Shown in pieces: positions 14,580 through 22,154 of a DNA stretch of 22,154 bases. Origin of the DNA: Verrucomicrobia bacterium UBA3214 (lineage in GTDB: Bacteria > Verrucomicrobiota > Kiritimatiellia > RFP12 > UBA1067). The number at the start of each line of letters is the position of its first letter. The first letter of the stretch is position 1. The notes below the pieces were generated by a model. The model saw nothing but the letters and a program-made list of their open reading frames with translations, had not been told where the DNA came from and ran no database searches. The stretch lies in assembly GCA_002363575.1 (NCBI GenBank), contig DEWI01000040.1:1-22154 (forward strand), written 5' to 3'. The position numbers and the translations under genes are program-made.

Positions 14580-16139
14580 TCAGTTCTTTTTCAAGTCCAG
14601 CGCCAGCAGGAATTCTGGATTCGACTTCGTCTTCTTGAGGGCGTTCAGCACGCTCTTCATCGCGCTTTCCGCGCCGGTGTCGCTGAGCGTGCGCCGCAGG
14701 CTCCAGGTCTTCTCAAGCTCGACAGGATCGAGAAGCAGATCTTCCTTGCGCGTTCCCGACTTGTCGATGTCGATCGCCGGGAAGATTCTCTTGTCGGCTA
14801 GGCCGCGATCGAGGCACAGCTCCATGTTGCCCGTGCCCTTGAACTCCTCGAAAATGACTTCGTCCATGCGCGAGCCGGTGTCGATGAGGCCGGTCGCGAT
14901 GATCGTGAGCGAGCCGCCGCCTTCGATGTTGCGCGCGGCGCCGAAGAACCGCTTCGGGCGATGCAGCGCCAGCGCGTCCACGCCGCCCGTCAATATCTTC
15001 CCGGAGTGCGGCTGGACGGTGTTGTAGGCGCGCGCCAGCCGCGTTATCGAATCGAGGAGGATTACGACGTCGCGGCCGTTCTCGACTTGCCGCTTCGACA
15101 TCTCGATCACCATTTCCGCGACATTGACGTGATGCTGCGGCTCTTCGTCGAATGTCGAAGACAGCACCATCGCCTTCGTGTTGCGCTGCATGTCCGTCAC
15201 TTCCTCCGGGCGCTCGTCCACGAGCAGCACGATCAATATCGCCTCCGGATGGTTCGCGGTTATCGCGTTCGCGATCTTCTGCAAAAGCACCGTCTTGCCC
15301 ACGCGGGGCGGCGCGACGATGAGAGCGCGCTGCCCGAAGCCTACCGGTGTGAAAAGGTCGATTACGCGCGTTGAATATTCCGTCGGCACGGTCTCGAGGA
15401 AGATGCGGCGCGTAGGGAACGTCGGCGTCAGATTCTCGAAATGGATGACGCGCGCGGCGACGCCCGGCTCCTTGCCGTTCACCGTGGATACATTGCCGAG
15501 GCAGAAGAAGCGGTCGCGATCGCGCGGATCGCGCACCGGGCCTTCGATGACGTCGCCGGTGCGCAGCGCGTGGCGCCGGATCTGCTGCTGCGTTACGAAC
15601 ACGTCCTCCGGGCACGCGAGGAAGTTGTTTTTCGCCGAGCGCAGGAAGCCGTGGCCTTCGCGCATGATCTCCAGGCACCCCGAAGCGAGGACTGCGCCGC
15701 CGCTTGCCAGATACTTGCGGATGGCGGCGAAAATCAGCTCGTGCTTGCGATACGCGCCAAGCTCTTCGGGGTCGGCGCCGGGCATCATGGTCTCGACGAT
15801 TTGCGGCGCCGGCCACGTCTGGATGTCGGCCAGCCTGTACTCCGGGAGATCGTCGCGACGGTTCGGATTCACCGGCGCCTCCTGCACGGCGTCGCGCGTT
15901 TCGGCGGGCAGCGGCGCATTCAAAAGCGGATTCACGCTCTCCTGGCCGTTGGCGCCGCGTATCGGCGAAGCATTCACCTTCTGCGCGCCGGCTTGGTGGC
16001 GCGGCTTGCCCGGCTTGCGAAACTGCGCGCGGCGCGCGGCGTTTGCGCCTTGCGGCTGCTCCGCGCGCTGCTCCTTCGGCTGATTGTCCTGCGGCTTTGC
16101 GGGCGCGCCCTGTGCAAATATATCGAACTCGTCGCTCAT
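14580..16139 (-). CDS. rho: Transcription termination factor Rho
   Basis: Rho is the hexameric RNA helicase that ends transcription at C-rich unstructured RNA. The 519-residue protein has a Q/A/N/R-rich, probably disordered first 95 residues, a small N-terminal helical part (about 115-147), the cold-shock-like RNA-binding domain (about 150-222, with GHGFLRS), then the ATPase core. The core has Walker A APPRVGKT at 276-283, LLDS at 361-364, the RNA-contacting loop [22 protein letters not shown] (383-404, given as key residues), and the arginine-finger region [20 protein letters not shown] (422-441, likewise). The N-terminal extension makes it longer than the roughly 420-residue enterobacterial Rho. 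Its ATG overlaps the coaE stop as ATGA, so translation is probably coupled to coaE. A promoter-like site within coaE may also drive it. Confidence 0.97.
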   Translation of the reverse strand: MSDEFDIFAQGAPAKPQDNQPKEQRAEQPQGANAARRAQFRKPGKPRHQAGAQKVNASPIRGANGQESVNPLLNAPLPAETRDAVQEAPVNPNRRDDLPEYRLADIQTWPAPQIVETMMPGADPEELGAYRKHELIFAAIRKYLASGGAVLASGCLEIMREGHGFLRSAKNNFLACPEDVFVTQQQIRRHALRTGDVIEGPVRDPRDRDRFFCLGNVSTVNGKEPGVAARVIHFENLTPTFPTRRIFLETVPTEYSTRVIDLFTPVGFGQRALIVAPPRVGKTVLLQKIANAITANHPEAILIVLLVDERPEEVTDMQRNTKAMVLSSTFDEEPQHHVNVAEMVIEMSKRQVENGRDVVILLDSITRLARAYNTVQPHSGKILTGGVDALALHRPKRFFGAARNIEGGGSLTIIATGLIDTGSRMDEVIFEEFKGTGNMELCLDRGLADKRIFPAIDIDKSGTRKEDLLLDPVELEKTWSLRRTLSDTGAESAMKSVLNALKKTKSNPEFLLALDLKKN

Positions 16140-16729
16140 CGTGGTTTTTCCGTCTGGCTGTTTATGTTTTCCGGCGCACCGTCCGGCGGCCGCCGCGCCC
16201 CTTCGCGAATCCAGGCGACAAACGCCGCGGCCTGCTTGCGCAGGTCCTCCGCGGAACCGTCGTTGTGGATTGCATAGTGCGCTCTGGCGGCTTTTTCGGC
16301 ATTTGGCAACTGCGCCGCCAAACGCTCATGCGCTTCTTGGCGCGTCAGACCGCGCCGCCCCGTCATCCGCTCGATCTGTCTTTCTTCGTCGCAGACGACG
16401 GCGCATATTATATCATATTTCTTTTCCCAATGTGCCTCGAAAAGAAGCGGAATCACCGCTACGCGCAATGGCGCCGCCGCGCCGGACGCGCACGGCGCGG
16501 CGAACCACTTTTCGTAGCGTTCTTCGACAAGCGGATGCAGGCGCTTTTCCAGCGCCTTGCGCACTCCAGGATCGCGGAAGGCGATTTTCGCCAGGCGCTT
16601 TCTCTCGTCTTCCGGCAGAAGCTCGTGGACGATGTCGTCGGCATCCAGAGTCTCCGCGCCAAGCTCGCGCAGCATCTGCGCGAACAGCGACTTCCCGCAC
16701 GCGATCCCTCCGGTTACGGCGATTCGCAT
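16136..16729 (-). CDS. coaE: Dephospho-CoA kinase
   Basis: CoaE phosphorylates the ribose 3'-OH of dephospho-CoA, the last step of coenzyme A synthesis. The 197-residue protein has the P-loop GGIACGKS at residues 7-14, then the expected DADDIVHEL region (DAD motif), HPLV, and a VIPLLFE strand typical of the family's substrate-binding core. The frame is open to a GTG at 16759, but [14 protein letters not shown] is where family members begin, and a GAGGGGGA lies shortly before the ATG at 16729. The stop overlaps the rho start by four bases (ATGA). It follows the malic enzyme gene after 57 bases. A stretch coding YDIIC (about 16403-16417) contains a perfect extended -10 element made partly by two ATA isoleucine codons. 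Confidence 0.95.
   Translation of the reverse strand: MRIAVTGGIACGKSLFAQMLRELGAETLDADDIVHELLPEDERKRLAKIAFRDPGVRKALEKRLHPLVEERYEKWFAAPCASGAAAPLRVAVIPLLFEAHWEKKYDIICAVVCDEERQIERMTGRRGLTRQEAHERLAAQLPNAEKAARAHYAIHNDGSAEDLRKQAAAFVAWIREGARRPPDGAPENINSQTEKPR
16407..16415 (-). promoter_or_regulatory. Possible internal promoter in coaE, upstream of rho
   Basis: The minus strand reads TGATATAAT preceded by ATA, the same form as the four intergenic promoters of this window. It lies inside coaE, about 270 bases before the rho ATG. It would let rho and the genes after it be transcribed apart from the malic enzyme-coaE unit. Because the site is within coding sequence, promoter activity is an inference. 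Confidence 0.5.
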
Positions 16730-16786
16730 GTCCCGTCCCCCTCTCTTCGCTCGCGGCACCGCGCATCGGCGGCGCGCGCAAAAGCC

Positions 16787-18049
16787 TCAACATTCCGTTG
16801 GATTCGCCAGTCTCGCGACGCCGGAAGCCACGGCCGCCGCGGACACCGCCGCCGGGATGCGCCGGCGCAGGCGCGTATCGAACGGCTTCGGAATTATGTA
16901 GGCGTCGCCGAATTCCAGATTCTCGCCCGGATAGAGCGCGGCCACTTCTGCGGGCACGCTCTCGCGGGCCAGCGCGGCCAGCGCCTCCGCGGCGGCGACT
17001 TTCATTTCGCGGTTTATAGTGCGCGCGCGGACGTCTAGCGCGCCGCGGAAGAGATACGGGAAGCCCAGGACGTTGTTGATCTGGTTGGGATAGTCGCTGC
17101 GCCCGGTCACCATCACATAGCGGCGATCGCCCATCGCCGCCGCCACCGCCTCCGGCGTGATTTCCGGATCGGGGTTCGCCATCGCGAATATCGCGGGGAA
17201 TTCGCCCATCGCCAGCACGTCGTCGCCGCTGATAACATTCGCGGCAGATACGCCGATGAATACGTCCGCGCCGGTCATCGCCTCGCGGCGCGTCGTCGTC
17301 GCCGCGACGTCGCGGGCATGCACAGCGTTCTGCCGCGACAGATCGCGGCGGCTCGTCGAAAGCACGCCTTTGATGTCGAACATCGTTATATCGCGCACGC
17401 CGGCGGCCTTGAGCATGTCGGCGATTCGCGTGCCGGCGGCGCCGGCGCCGTTGATGACGATCTTCAGCTCGCCGAGCGTCTTGCCTTTCAGAAGCGCGAA
17501 ATTCATCACGCCCGCCGTGGCTATCACCGCCGTTCCCCACTGGTCGTCGTGGAAAACCGGGATGTCCAGTTCGGCGTCGAGCACGTCCTCGATCTCGAAG
17601 CACGCCGGCGAGGCGATGTCTTCGAGATTGATGCCGGCGTACTGCGGCGCGATCGCCTTCACGGCCGCGATCACTCTCTCCGGGTCGGTCGGCCCGGTGT
17701 CCTTGCCGCCCATGCGGCAGCAGCCGAGCGGCACCGGCCAGGCATCGACGCCGCCGAACGCCTTGAAAAGCACGGCCTTGCCTTCCATCACAGGTATGGA
17801 GGCGGCGGCGCCGAGATCGCCAAGCCCGAGTATCGCCGTGCCGTCGGATACGACGGCGACGAGATTGCGCTTCGCCGTAAGCTCGTACGCCGCCTCCGGG
17901 CGCGCCGCTATCTCCTTCACGGCGAGTGCGACGCCGGGCGTGTATGCAAGCGTCAAATCATGCTGGCCGCGCAGCGCGCGCGGCAATCCCACGGCGACCT
18001 TGCCGCCGCGGTGATACGCGAAAACATCTTCTTTCGTGAACCTGTCCAT
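16787..18049 (-). CDS. Malic enzyme (oxaloacetate-decarboxylating malate dehydrogenase)
   Basis: This 420-residue cytosolic enzyme oxidatively decarboxylates malate to pyruvate with NAD or NADP and a divalent metal. It is the short form, without a phosphotransacetylase-like tail. Motifs in order: YTPGVA (36-41), SDGTAILGLGD (68-78), the lysine region KAVLFKAFGG (91-100), the metal-site segment NLEDI (141-145), FHDDQWGTAV (166-175), and the Rossmann loop NGAGAAG (200-206). Later come SAANVIS and MANPDPEI. I cannot decide NAD versus NADP from sequence alone. I start it at the ATG at 18049 (MDRFTKEDVFAYH, normal for the family, with a weak AAAGG nearby) rather than the in-frame TTG at 18082. It sits 72 bases after the glycosyltransferase gene, with no TGnTATAAT promoter between, so it may be transcribed from further upstream. 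Confidence 0.94.
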   Translation of the reverse strand: MDRFTKEDVFAYHRGGKVAVGLPRALRGQHDLTLAYTPGVALAVKEIAARPEAAYELTAKRNLVAVVSDGTAILGLGDLGAAASIPVMEGKAVLFKAFGGVDAWPVPLGCCRMGGKDTGPTDPERVIAAVKAIAPQYAGINLEDIASPACFEIEDVLDAELDIPVFHDDQWGTAVIATAGVMNFALLKGKTLGELKIVINGAGAAGTRIADMLKAAGVRDITMFDIKGVLSTSRRDLSRQNAVHARDVAATTTRREAMTGADVFIGVSAANVISGDDVLAMGEFPAIFAMANPDPEITPEAVAAAMGDRRYVMVTGRSDYPNQINNVLGFPYLFRGALDVRARTINREMKVAAAEALAALARESVPAEVAALYPGENLEFGDAYIIPKPFDTRLRRRIPAAVSAAAVASGVARLANPTEC

Positions 18050-18111
18050 CTTGCCTTTGCGTTTCTTTTGATTCCCTGCCAAATCGTTCCCCGGCGCCGC
18101 GGCGTGCCCGC

Positions 18112-18123
18112 GAAGCCGGCTTC
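18112..18123. other. Palindrome overlapping the stop of the glycosyltransferase gene
   Basis: GAAGCCGGCTTC is a perfect 12-base palindrome that overlaps the stop codon at 18122-18124. A second GC palindrome (CGCCGCGGCG, about 18094-18103) follows. No T-run is present. Together they fit the pattern of short palindromes at gene ends in this window. Confidence 0.3.
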
Positions 18124-19996
18124 AAACGGGCTTTTCCGCGAACGAGAAGAGTGAAATCTTCACTCCTGTCGGCTCGAGCGTCCGGCGCACCACTTTCATC
18201 CATTCGGGGCGAACGTCGCAGGCGATCACGACCGCGTCGGCGTTGAGCTTGTTGATTATCTCCGGCGCCTGCTGGAGCGTCCCCATCACTCTCAAACCGC
18301 CGATGTAATGCCCGCGCAAAAGCAAATCGTCGTCGAGCAGCCCGACGATTATCCTGTCGTTGGCGGCCGTCGTCCTGACCAATTCGCGACGGAACGCGCG
18401 GTAGCGCAACCCGCAGCCATAGACCAGCACGCGCGAAACATCCTTGCGGCCTTTCAGGCGCGAACAGTCGATCGCGTAGAACAGGTCGCGCACGATGCCG
18501 CGCGCGAAACGCACCACCACGAGCGCAACGCAGCTCGTCATCGCGTAGAGCAGCGTCATGGCCTTGAGCTTGGCATGCTCGATCCCAGGCGCGTAGTATA
18601 TCGCGATCGTGCCGAGGCACGAACCGAAAATGCACGCGAGAAGAAGCCTGACGTAATTCGACGACATCGCCCTCGCCCATACCGTGCGGTATATCCCCAC
18701 GGAGAACAGCAGCACGAAAACCGAGATGACGCGAAGAGGAAGCACGACGCGCAATTCATCCCGGCCTATATCGAACCCCATCGCCCAACAGCAGATGAAA
18801 AACACGGCGACAAGCGCGAAGATGTCGAAACCGAGGTAGAACGGGATCGCGAGACGCGCGAAGCGCCGCCGGCTGCCGCGCGCGTGATCGCGCGCTATCG
18901 AATTCAGCAGCCTCCCGGCGTCGAACAGCTCGATTCGCGCCACATCCTTGAAAATCGCGATTGATGCTATTGCCACGGCGAAGAGCCAGAGGCCGCCCGC
19001 CTTCGAACGCAGCGCCACGCCGACAAGACCTACGCCGACGGAGAACGCCGCCGCGAGATACAGTATCCAGGCGGCGCGCCGCTGGTTCAGCTTGGCCGCT
19101 CGCAGTATTCTGTGGTGGATGTGGTCGGCATCCGCCGTCATCACTTTGTCGTTGCCGACTTCGCCGGCGGAGGGCGCGCGCTTCCGTATCATGTGGCGGA
19201 TCGACCGCCGCACGATCGCCAGCGCCGTATCGAAAATCGGGACGCCCATCGCGAGAAGCGGCACGCCCACGGAGACCAGGAACGAATTCGCCGTCTGCGC
19301 CACCAGCGGGACGACCGACAGCGTGAAACCGATGAACATCGAGCCGCAGTCGCCGAGAAAGACGCTCGCCGGATGGTAGTTGTAACAGAGGAACGCCAGA
19401 AGCGCGCCGGCGAAAACGAAGTGGAAAACCGCGGCGCCCGGCATCTCTATCATGAAAAGCGTTCCCGCCATCCCAAGCGTGGCGATAAGCGCGAGACCGG
19501 ATGCGAGGCCGTCGAGACCGTCGATAAGATTGAATGCGTTAACCGCGCCGCAGATCCAGAACGTCGTGATCGCGCAATCAAGCACCGGGTTTATGCCGGG
19601 CCAGATGCGATGGAAGCCTATCCCCGCCCACAGCCACGCCAGCAGTGCGATGACGAACTGCGCGGCCAGCTTCACCTTCGGCGACAGGGAGAACTTGTCG
19701 TCCGCATAGCCGGTCGCGGCTATCAAGACCGCCAATACGCCAAGCTTCCACTGCGCGCCGAAAAACGACAACGCGCCGCCGCCGAACACGGAAATCGTTA
19801 TGGCGCACGCGGCCGTCGTGCCAGCGACGATCGCCAAGCCCCCTCCGCGCGGTATCGACGTGGTGTTGATTCGCCGCGCGTCAGGCTTGTCGATCATGCC
19901 GAAGCGCCTGTTCATCTCGCGCACTAGCGGCGTCAGAATGAAAGTGATTGCGAATGCGCTGAATAACGCCGTCAGATGCGGTATGAACATTTTCAT
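18122..19996 (-). CDS. WecA/MraY-family sugar-phosphate transferase fused to a CapD/FlaA1-like region
   Basis: This 624-residue inner-membrane protein begins with a complete glycosyltransferase family 4 unit: it would move a (N-acetyl)hexosamine-1-phosphate from a UDP-sugar to undecaprenyl phosphate, starting a glycan. Signs are DD at 99-100, NLIDGLDGLASG at 156-167, FLGDCGSMFIGF at 213-224, DADHIHHR at 289-296, and about ten membrane helices. After about residue 380 come four more membrane helices and a Rossmann-like segment (520-590: RVLVYGCG, IVGLLDDD, GTLQQAPEII, ADAVVIAC) resembling the N-terminal half of CapD/FlaA1-type polysaccharide proteins. The catalytic epimerase/dehydratase half of those proteins is absent. 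The ATG at 19996 has no clear Shine-Dalgarno; a second ATG lies two codons in. It follows the exosortase gene by 105 bases, which fits an exopolysaccharide locus. Confidence 0.88.
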   Translation of the reverse strand: MKMFIPHLTALFSAFAITFILTPLVREMNRRFGMIDKPDARRINTTSIPRGGGLAIVAGTTAACAITISVFGGGALSFFGAQWKLGVLAVLIAATGYADDKFSLSPKVKLAAQFVIALLAWLWAGIGFHRIWPGINPVLDCAITTFWICGAVNAFNLIDGLDGLASGLALIATLGMAGTLFMIEMPGAAVFHFVFAGALLAFLCYNYHPASVFLGDCGSMFIGFTLSVVPLVAQTANSFLVSVGVPLLAMGVPIFDTALAIVRRSIRHMIRKRAPSAGEVGNDKVMTADADHIHHRILRAAKLNQRRAAWILYLAAAFSVGVGLVGVALRSKAGGLWLFAVAIASIAIFKDVARIELFDAGRLLNSIARDHARGSRRRFARLAIPFYLGFDIFALVAVFFICCWAMGFDIGRDELRVVLPLRVISVFVLLFSVGIYRTVWARAMSSNYVRLLLACIFGSCLGTIAIYYAPGIEHAKLKAMTLLYAMTSCVALVVVRFARGIVRDLFYAIDCSRLKGRKDVSRVLVYGCGLRYRAFRRELVRTTAANDRIIVGLLDDDLLLRGHYIGGLRVMGTLQQAPEIINKLNADAVVIACDVRPEWMKVVRRTLEPTGVKISLFSFAEKPV

Positions 19997-20058
19997 GATT
20001 CAATGCCATGCAAAAGGTTTTTACTGCCGGGGCGCGGGATGCCGGTTCCCTTGCGTTC

Positions 20059-20073
20059 ATTTTCCTTGAAAAT
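20059..20073 (-). other. AT-rich hairpin between the exosortase and glycosyltransferase genes
   Basis: ATTTTC and GAAAAT pair perfectly around a three-base loop, about 30 bases after the exosortase stop. It is an unusually AT-rich patch. It may attenuate or stabilise the shared transcript; no T-run follows directly. Confidence 0.25.
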
Positions 20074-20101
20074 ATCAAACTCCAGGTGTTTGGCGCTCGT
20101 G

Positions 20102-21637
20102 TCAAAGCGGCAGCTGCGGCAACAGCTTCCTGATGATCGCGGAGATCGCCTCGTCCCCTTCGCTTGATGCGCAGACGGTGACCATGACCCAGCGGTCGAT
20201 CCTGTTATGCACCGTGCGGTCCCATGTGTCCCGGAAAATACGCTTCACGTGAGACGCCGTCTTGTAGCCTTCCTGGTTGAAAAAGGTGTATGCGAAAGAA
20301 ACTCTCGAGGACGGTGAAGACACCGTGAGCACGCGCCACTGCAAGCCGTCGATCTCCAGCGTGTGCGGGTCTGTCATCAAGTTTCCCTGTGCAGGCAGGC
20401 AAAGCTCCGGACGATGTATCGAACTTTTGCCCTTCCCGCCAATCACTATCGTGGCCTGGAACCATTCTCCGTCGCTCGCCTTGTAGAGCCGCTTGCGGAT
20501 TGTCGTGTCCTTCGGCAATATCGTCGTCTCCGCAAGGCTTGGCGCCAGCTCCTCGCTCTCGTACGGCGCGATTTCCCCAAGCCTCGCATCCGGCGCTTCC
20601 GCAACGACTACAGGCGGCGTCTCGGCCTGGCGAATCATCGTGAATACGAGAAGCGCGAATGCCGCGAATGCCGGCGTCGCGCGGATCGCCGCGCCGCGGC
20701 GCGTTTCCGGCGCCGCCGCGGATTCGGCGGCGGCGACCGGCTTACGGCCGGCTTTGCAATGCGAAATCCGCGCTGCAATGCGATTGATTGCATCGCCCGT
20801 CGCCAGCATCAGCAATATGGCGACGATGAAAACCACGTACCCGGAATAGTCGTGGTAGAATCCAGTCGCAAAATCCGCCGATGCGTAATTCGCGACGAGG
20901 CAGATAGAAAGAATTCTCGCCACGTTCCCCAGCATGGCGATCGGCACGGAAGAAGCAAAGAGCACCCCCCTGCGCAACCATGTAGGCTGGTTGAAATACG
21001 CATACCCCGCCGTCAGCGCCATAAGCGCGAATATCGACCGCAGCCCGCTGCAAGGCTCGGCGACATCGATCTCGAACGAGCCGTCGAGCGCCGCTATCAT
21101 CGTGCCGCGACGTATCACATCCGCCCCGAAGCCGCGCAGTATTTCATATGCCGTGCCAGATGCAAGCAGCCGCAGATGGACTGTTATGACATCCAGAAAT
21201 GTCGCGAGCGGAATGCAGAAAAAGAGAAACAGCGCCGGAAACAAAAGCCGCGATGCCATCTCCCTTCCCCACAATGCCCACGGCAGCGTGACGAGAAGCA
21301 GCGCGAACGACAGTATTTCAAAGCGGACTTGCAAGCCGCGCGCGCCGAGAAAGCCCACCGCCAGACATGGTATCATGCAGAACAAGCCTGCGTACGACGG
21401 CTCGCCGCGCCGCGCGGCGGCGAGGATTTTCGCGCGCTCGACCCAAACTACATACAACGAAAACAGCGGCACGTACCACGCATACGACATATCCTCCTCG
21501 GGAGTCGAAAACACGCTAGGCGCATGCTGGAAAATCAACAGCCGGAAGCCATATACCATCGCGGCCAATGCAAGCGCCATCATCGCCGTGCGCGCTGCAA
21601 TCCAATACCGCCGCCAATCTCTCGATCCGTTTTCCAT
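20102..21637 (-). CDS. Exosortase fused to an EpsI-type C-terminal domain
   Basis: Exosortases are multi-pass membrane proteases/transpeptidases thought to process proteins with PEP-CTERM-like tails, usually beside exopolysaccharide genes. The first 295 or so residues are the exosortase: about eight membrane helices, catalytic Cys196 in EPCSGLRS, Arg241 in NVARILS and His262 in YHDYSGY. An alanine-rich linker and another membrane helix (about 321-336) lead to the EpsI-like domain (about 345-511) with HRPELCLPAQG at 408-418. Exosortase-EpsI fusions are known. No protein in the window carries a PEP-CTERM-like tail, so substrates lie elsewhere. The ATG at 21637 has no Shine-Dalgarno and lies seven bases after a perfect -10, predicting a leaderless message. 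A downstream ATG (residues 19-20) would cut into the first membrane helix. The following gene is a polyprenyl-phosphate sugar transferase. Confidence 0.92.
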   Translation of the reverse strand: MENGSRDWRRYWIAARTAMMALALAAMVYGFRLLIFQHAPSVFSTPEEDMSYAWYVPLFSLYVVWVERAKILAAARRGEPSYAGLFCMIPCLAVGFLGARGLQVRFEILSFALLLVTLPWALWGREMASRLLFPALFLFFCIPLATFLDVITVHLRLLASGTAYEILRGFGADVIRRGTMIAALDGSFEIDVAEPCSGLRSIFALMALTAGYAYFNQPTWLRRGVLFASSVPIAMLGNVARILSICLVANYASADFATGFYHDYSGYVVFIVAILLMLATGDAINRIAARISHCKAGRKPVAAAESAAAPETRRGAAIRATPAFAAFALLVFTMIRQAETPPVVVAEAPDARLGEIAPYESEELAPSLAETTILPKDTTIRKRLYKASDGEWFQATIVIGGKGKSSIHRPELCLPAQGNLMTDPHTLEIDGLQWRVLTVSSPSSRVSFAYTFFNQEGYKTASHVKRIFRDTWDRTVHNRIDRWVMVTVCASSEGDEAISAIIRKLLPQLPL

Positions 21638-21644
21638 TGCCGTT

Positions 21645-21653
21645 ATTATAACA
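21645..21653 (-). promoter_or_regulatory. Extended -10 promoter abutting the exosortase ATG
   Basis: The minus strand reads TGTTATAAT preceded by ATA, then seven bases, then ATG. Since RNA polymerase usually starts six to eight bases past the -10, the transcript should begin at or within two bases of the ATG. No -35 hexamer is seen at a 17-base spacing. Confidence 0.75.
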
Positions 21654-21782
21654 TATTTTCCGCGACGCGCGTACGCTCCACGCGAAACCGATAACCGCGA
21701 TATATCTTGAAATGCAGGCTGATACCGATGCTTCCGTCAATCCGTCCGCAATGCGGCTGCTATCTTCACTTGGGAATCGAAT

Positions 21783-21859
21783 TGGTGCGACTGACTGGGA
21801 TCGAACCAGCAACCTTCGGCTTCGGAGGCCAACGCTCTATCCAATTGAGCTACAGTCGC
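21783..21859 (-). tRNA. tRNA-Arg (anticodon CCG)
   Basis: A complete cloverleaf is visible. The acceptor stem GCGACTG pairs with CAGTCGC, the D-arm reads AGCTC...GAGC, and the anticodon stem TTGGC/GCCGA holds the loop CTCCGAA with anticodon CCG, reading codon CGG. The T-arm loop contains TTCGATC. The discriminator base is A, and the terminal CCA is encoded (21783-21785). Its own promoter lies immediately upstream, and no other tRNA is adjacent. The gap from here to the exosortase promoter (21654-21782) shows no gene and no clear terminator. Confidence 0.97.
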
Positions 21860-21873
21860 GCGTATTGCAGTAT

Positions 21874-21882
21874 ATTATACCA
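21874..21882 (-). promoter_or_regulatory. Extended -10 promoter of tRNA-Arg
   Basis: The minus strand reads TGGTATAAT preceded by AAAATA. The -10 ends 14 bases before the mature tRNA 5' end, giving a short leader for RNase P to remove. The core is identical to that of the lipoprotein promoter. Any -35 is weak (AGCACA at 17-base spacing). Confidence 0.75.
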
Positions 21883-21889
21883 TATTTTA

Positions 21890-22154
21890 CCGCCCCTGTG
21901 CTCACTGCTTCCACCCGTTTTTAACGAATCGGATTGCCAAATATGGAATGCAAGTCCAACACGGAATCGCTATATCACCAAAGGCTGATATTTCAGCGTA
22001 TCTTCCGTTCGCTCCCACGAAAAAGCCACACGCGAATACTCGCGCACCGGGAGCGACGCGCTCGCATCGGAAAAGACGCGCTCCCGCGCGTCCGCCGGTC
22101 GCGCGGTGGAGTAGCGCCAAGCCCCAAATGGGGCGACACATAAATAGCCGGGGG
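21890..22154. other. Non-coding end region with clustered hairpins
   Basis: About 265 bases upstream of the tRNA hold no convincing gene. The first part (about 21900-22010) is less GC-rich than its surroundings. The second has three compact palindromes: GAGCG-ACG-CGCTC (22051-22063), GACGCGC-TCCC-GCGCGTC (22075-22092, perfect seven-base stem) and GCCCC-AAAT-GGGGC (22120-22133). The middle one shares its core with the hairpin after rho. They may be the end region of a gene beyond the window or copies of a dispersed palindromic repeat. Confidence 0.45.

Noticed and set aside
13630..15027. Long open frame of 465 codons on the plus strand
   Set aside because: It runs antisense across the B-repeat gene and rho, is rich in Arg and Ala, matches no family I know, and is explained by GC-rich third codon positions keeping the opposite frame open.
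20066..20090. TTTGATATTTT upstream of the glycosyltransferase considered as a promoter
   Set aside because: The -10 would match only four of six bases and lacks the ATATG context of the other sites; the gene is more simply co-transcribed with the exosortase.
20363..21694. 443-codon plus-strand frame antisense to the exosortase gene
   Set aside because: No recognisable domain, dominated by Arg and His, and the opposite frame is clearly exosortase-EpsI.
21902..22141. 79-codon minus-strand frame in the end region
   Set aside because: It crosses three perfect hairpins, has no Shine-Dalgarno that I can see, and shows no coding character.

Overview
This is a GC-rich bacterial window in which every supported gene lies on the minus strand, so the genes read from high to low coordinates. 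The gene content suggests a member of the PVC group, most likely a Kiritimatiellota/Verrucomicrobiota relative. The pointers are two giant secreted proteins (beta-helix rungs and InlB-type B-repeats), an exosortase fused to an EpsI domain, and a lone CesT-like type III secretion chaperone beside ordinary housekeeping genes. The placement is inferred from protein style only; there is no marker rRNA here.

Layout in transcription order: a tRNA-Arg(CCG) with its own promoter (21783-21859); an exosortase-EpsI fusion (20102-21637); a WecA/MraY-type sugar-phosphate transferase fused to a CapD/FlaA1-like membrane and Rossmann region (18122-19996); a malic enzyme (16787-18049); coaE overlapping rho by four bases (16136-16729 and 14580-16139); a 1437-residue secreted protein with ten InlB-like B-repeats (10183-14496); uvrA (7322-10108); a single-domain phosphopantothenoylcysteine decarboxylase (6724-7275); a CesT-like chaperone (6178-6636); a 1790-residue glycine-rich beta-helix secreted protein (631-6003); and the N-terminal part of a lipoprotein running off the window start (1-278).

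Functionally there is a surface theme and a housekeeping theme. The exosortase/EpsI and the polyprenyl-phosphate sugar transferase fit extracellular polysaccharide assembly with envelope protein sorting, and the two giant proteins and the lipoprotein are exported. CoaC and CoaE are two steps of coenzyme A synthesis but are not adjacent. UvrA, Rho and malic enzyme are general cell functions.

The clearest non-coding signal is a shared promoter sequence: five extended -10 elements of the form TGnTATAAT, most preceded by an AT-rich ATA, and none with a recognisable -35 box. They lie before the tRNA, the exosortase, the beta-helix giant and the lipoprotein, and one is buried inside coaE upstream of rho. 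They suggest at least five transcription units. The exosortase copy sits only seven bases before the ATG, which predicts a leaderless mRNA. Several genes are followed within a few bases of the stop codon by short palindromes without a U-tract. The gap between the beta-helix giant and the lipoprotein holds a strongly foldable, GGCGTC/GACGCC-rich element. I found no CRISPR array, insertion sequence, phage gene or complete defence system.
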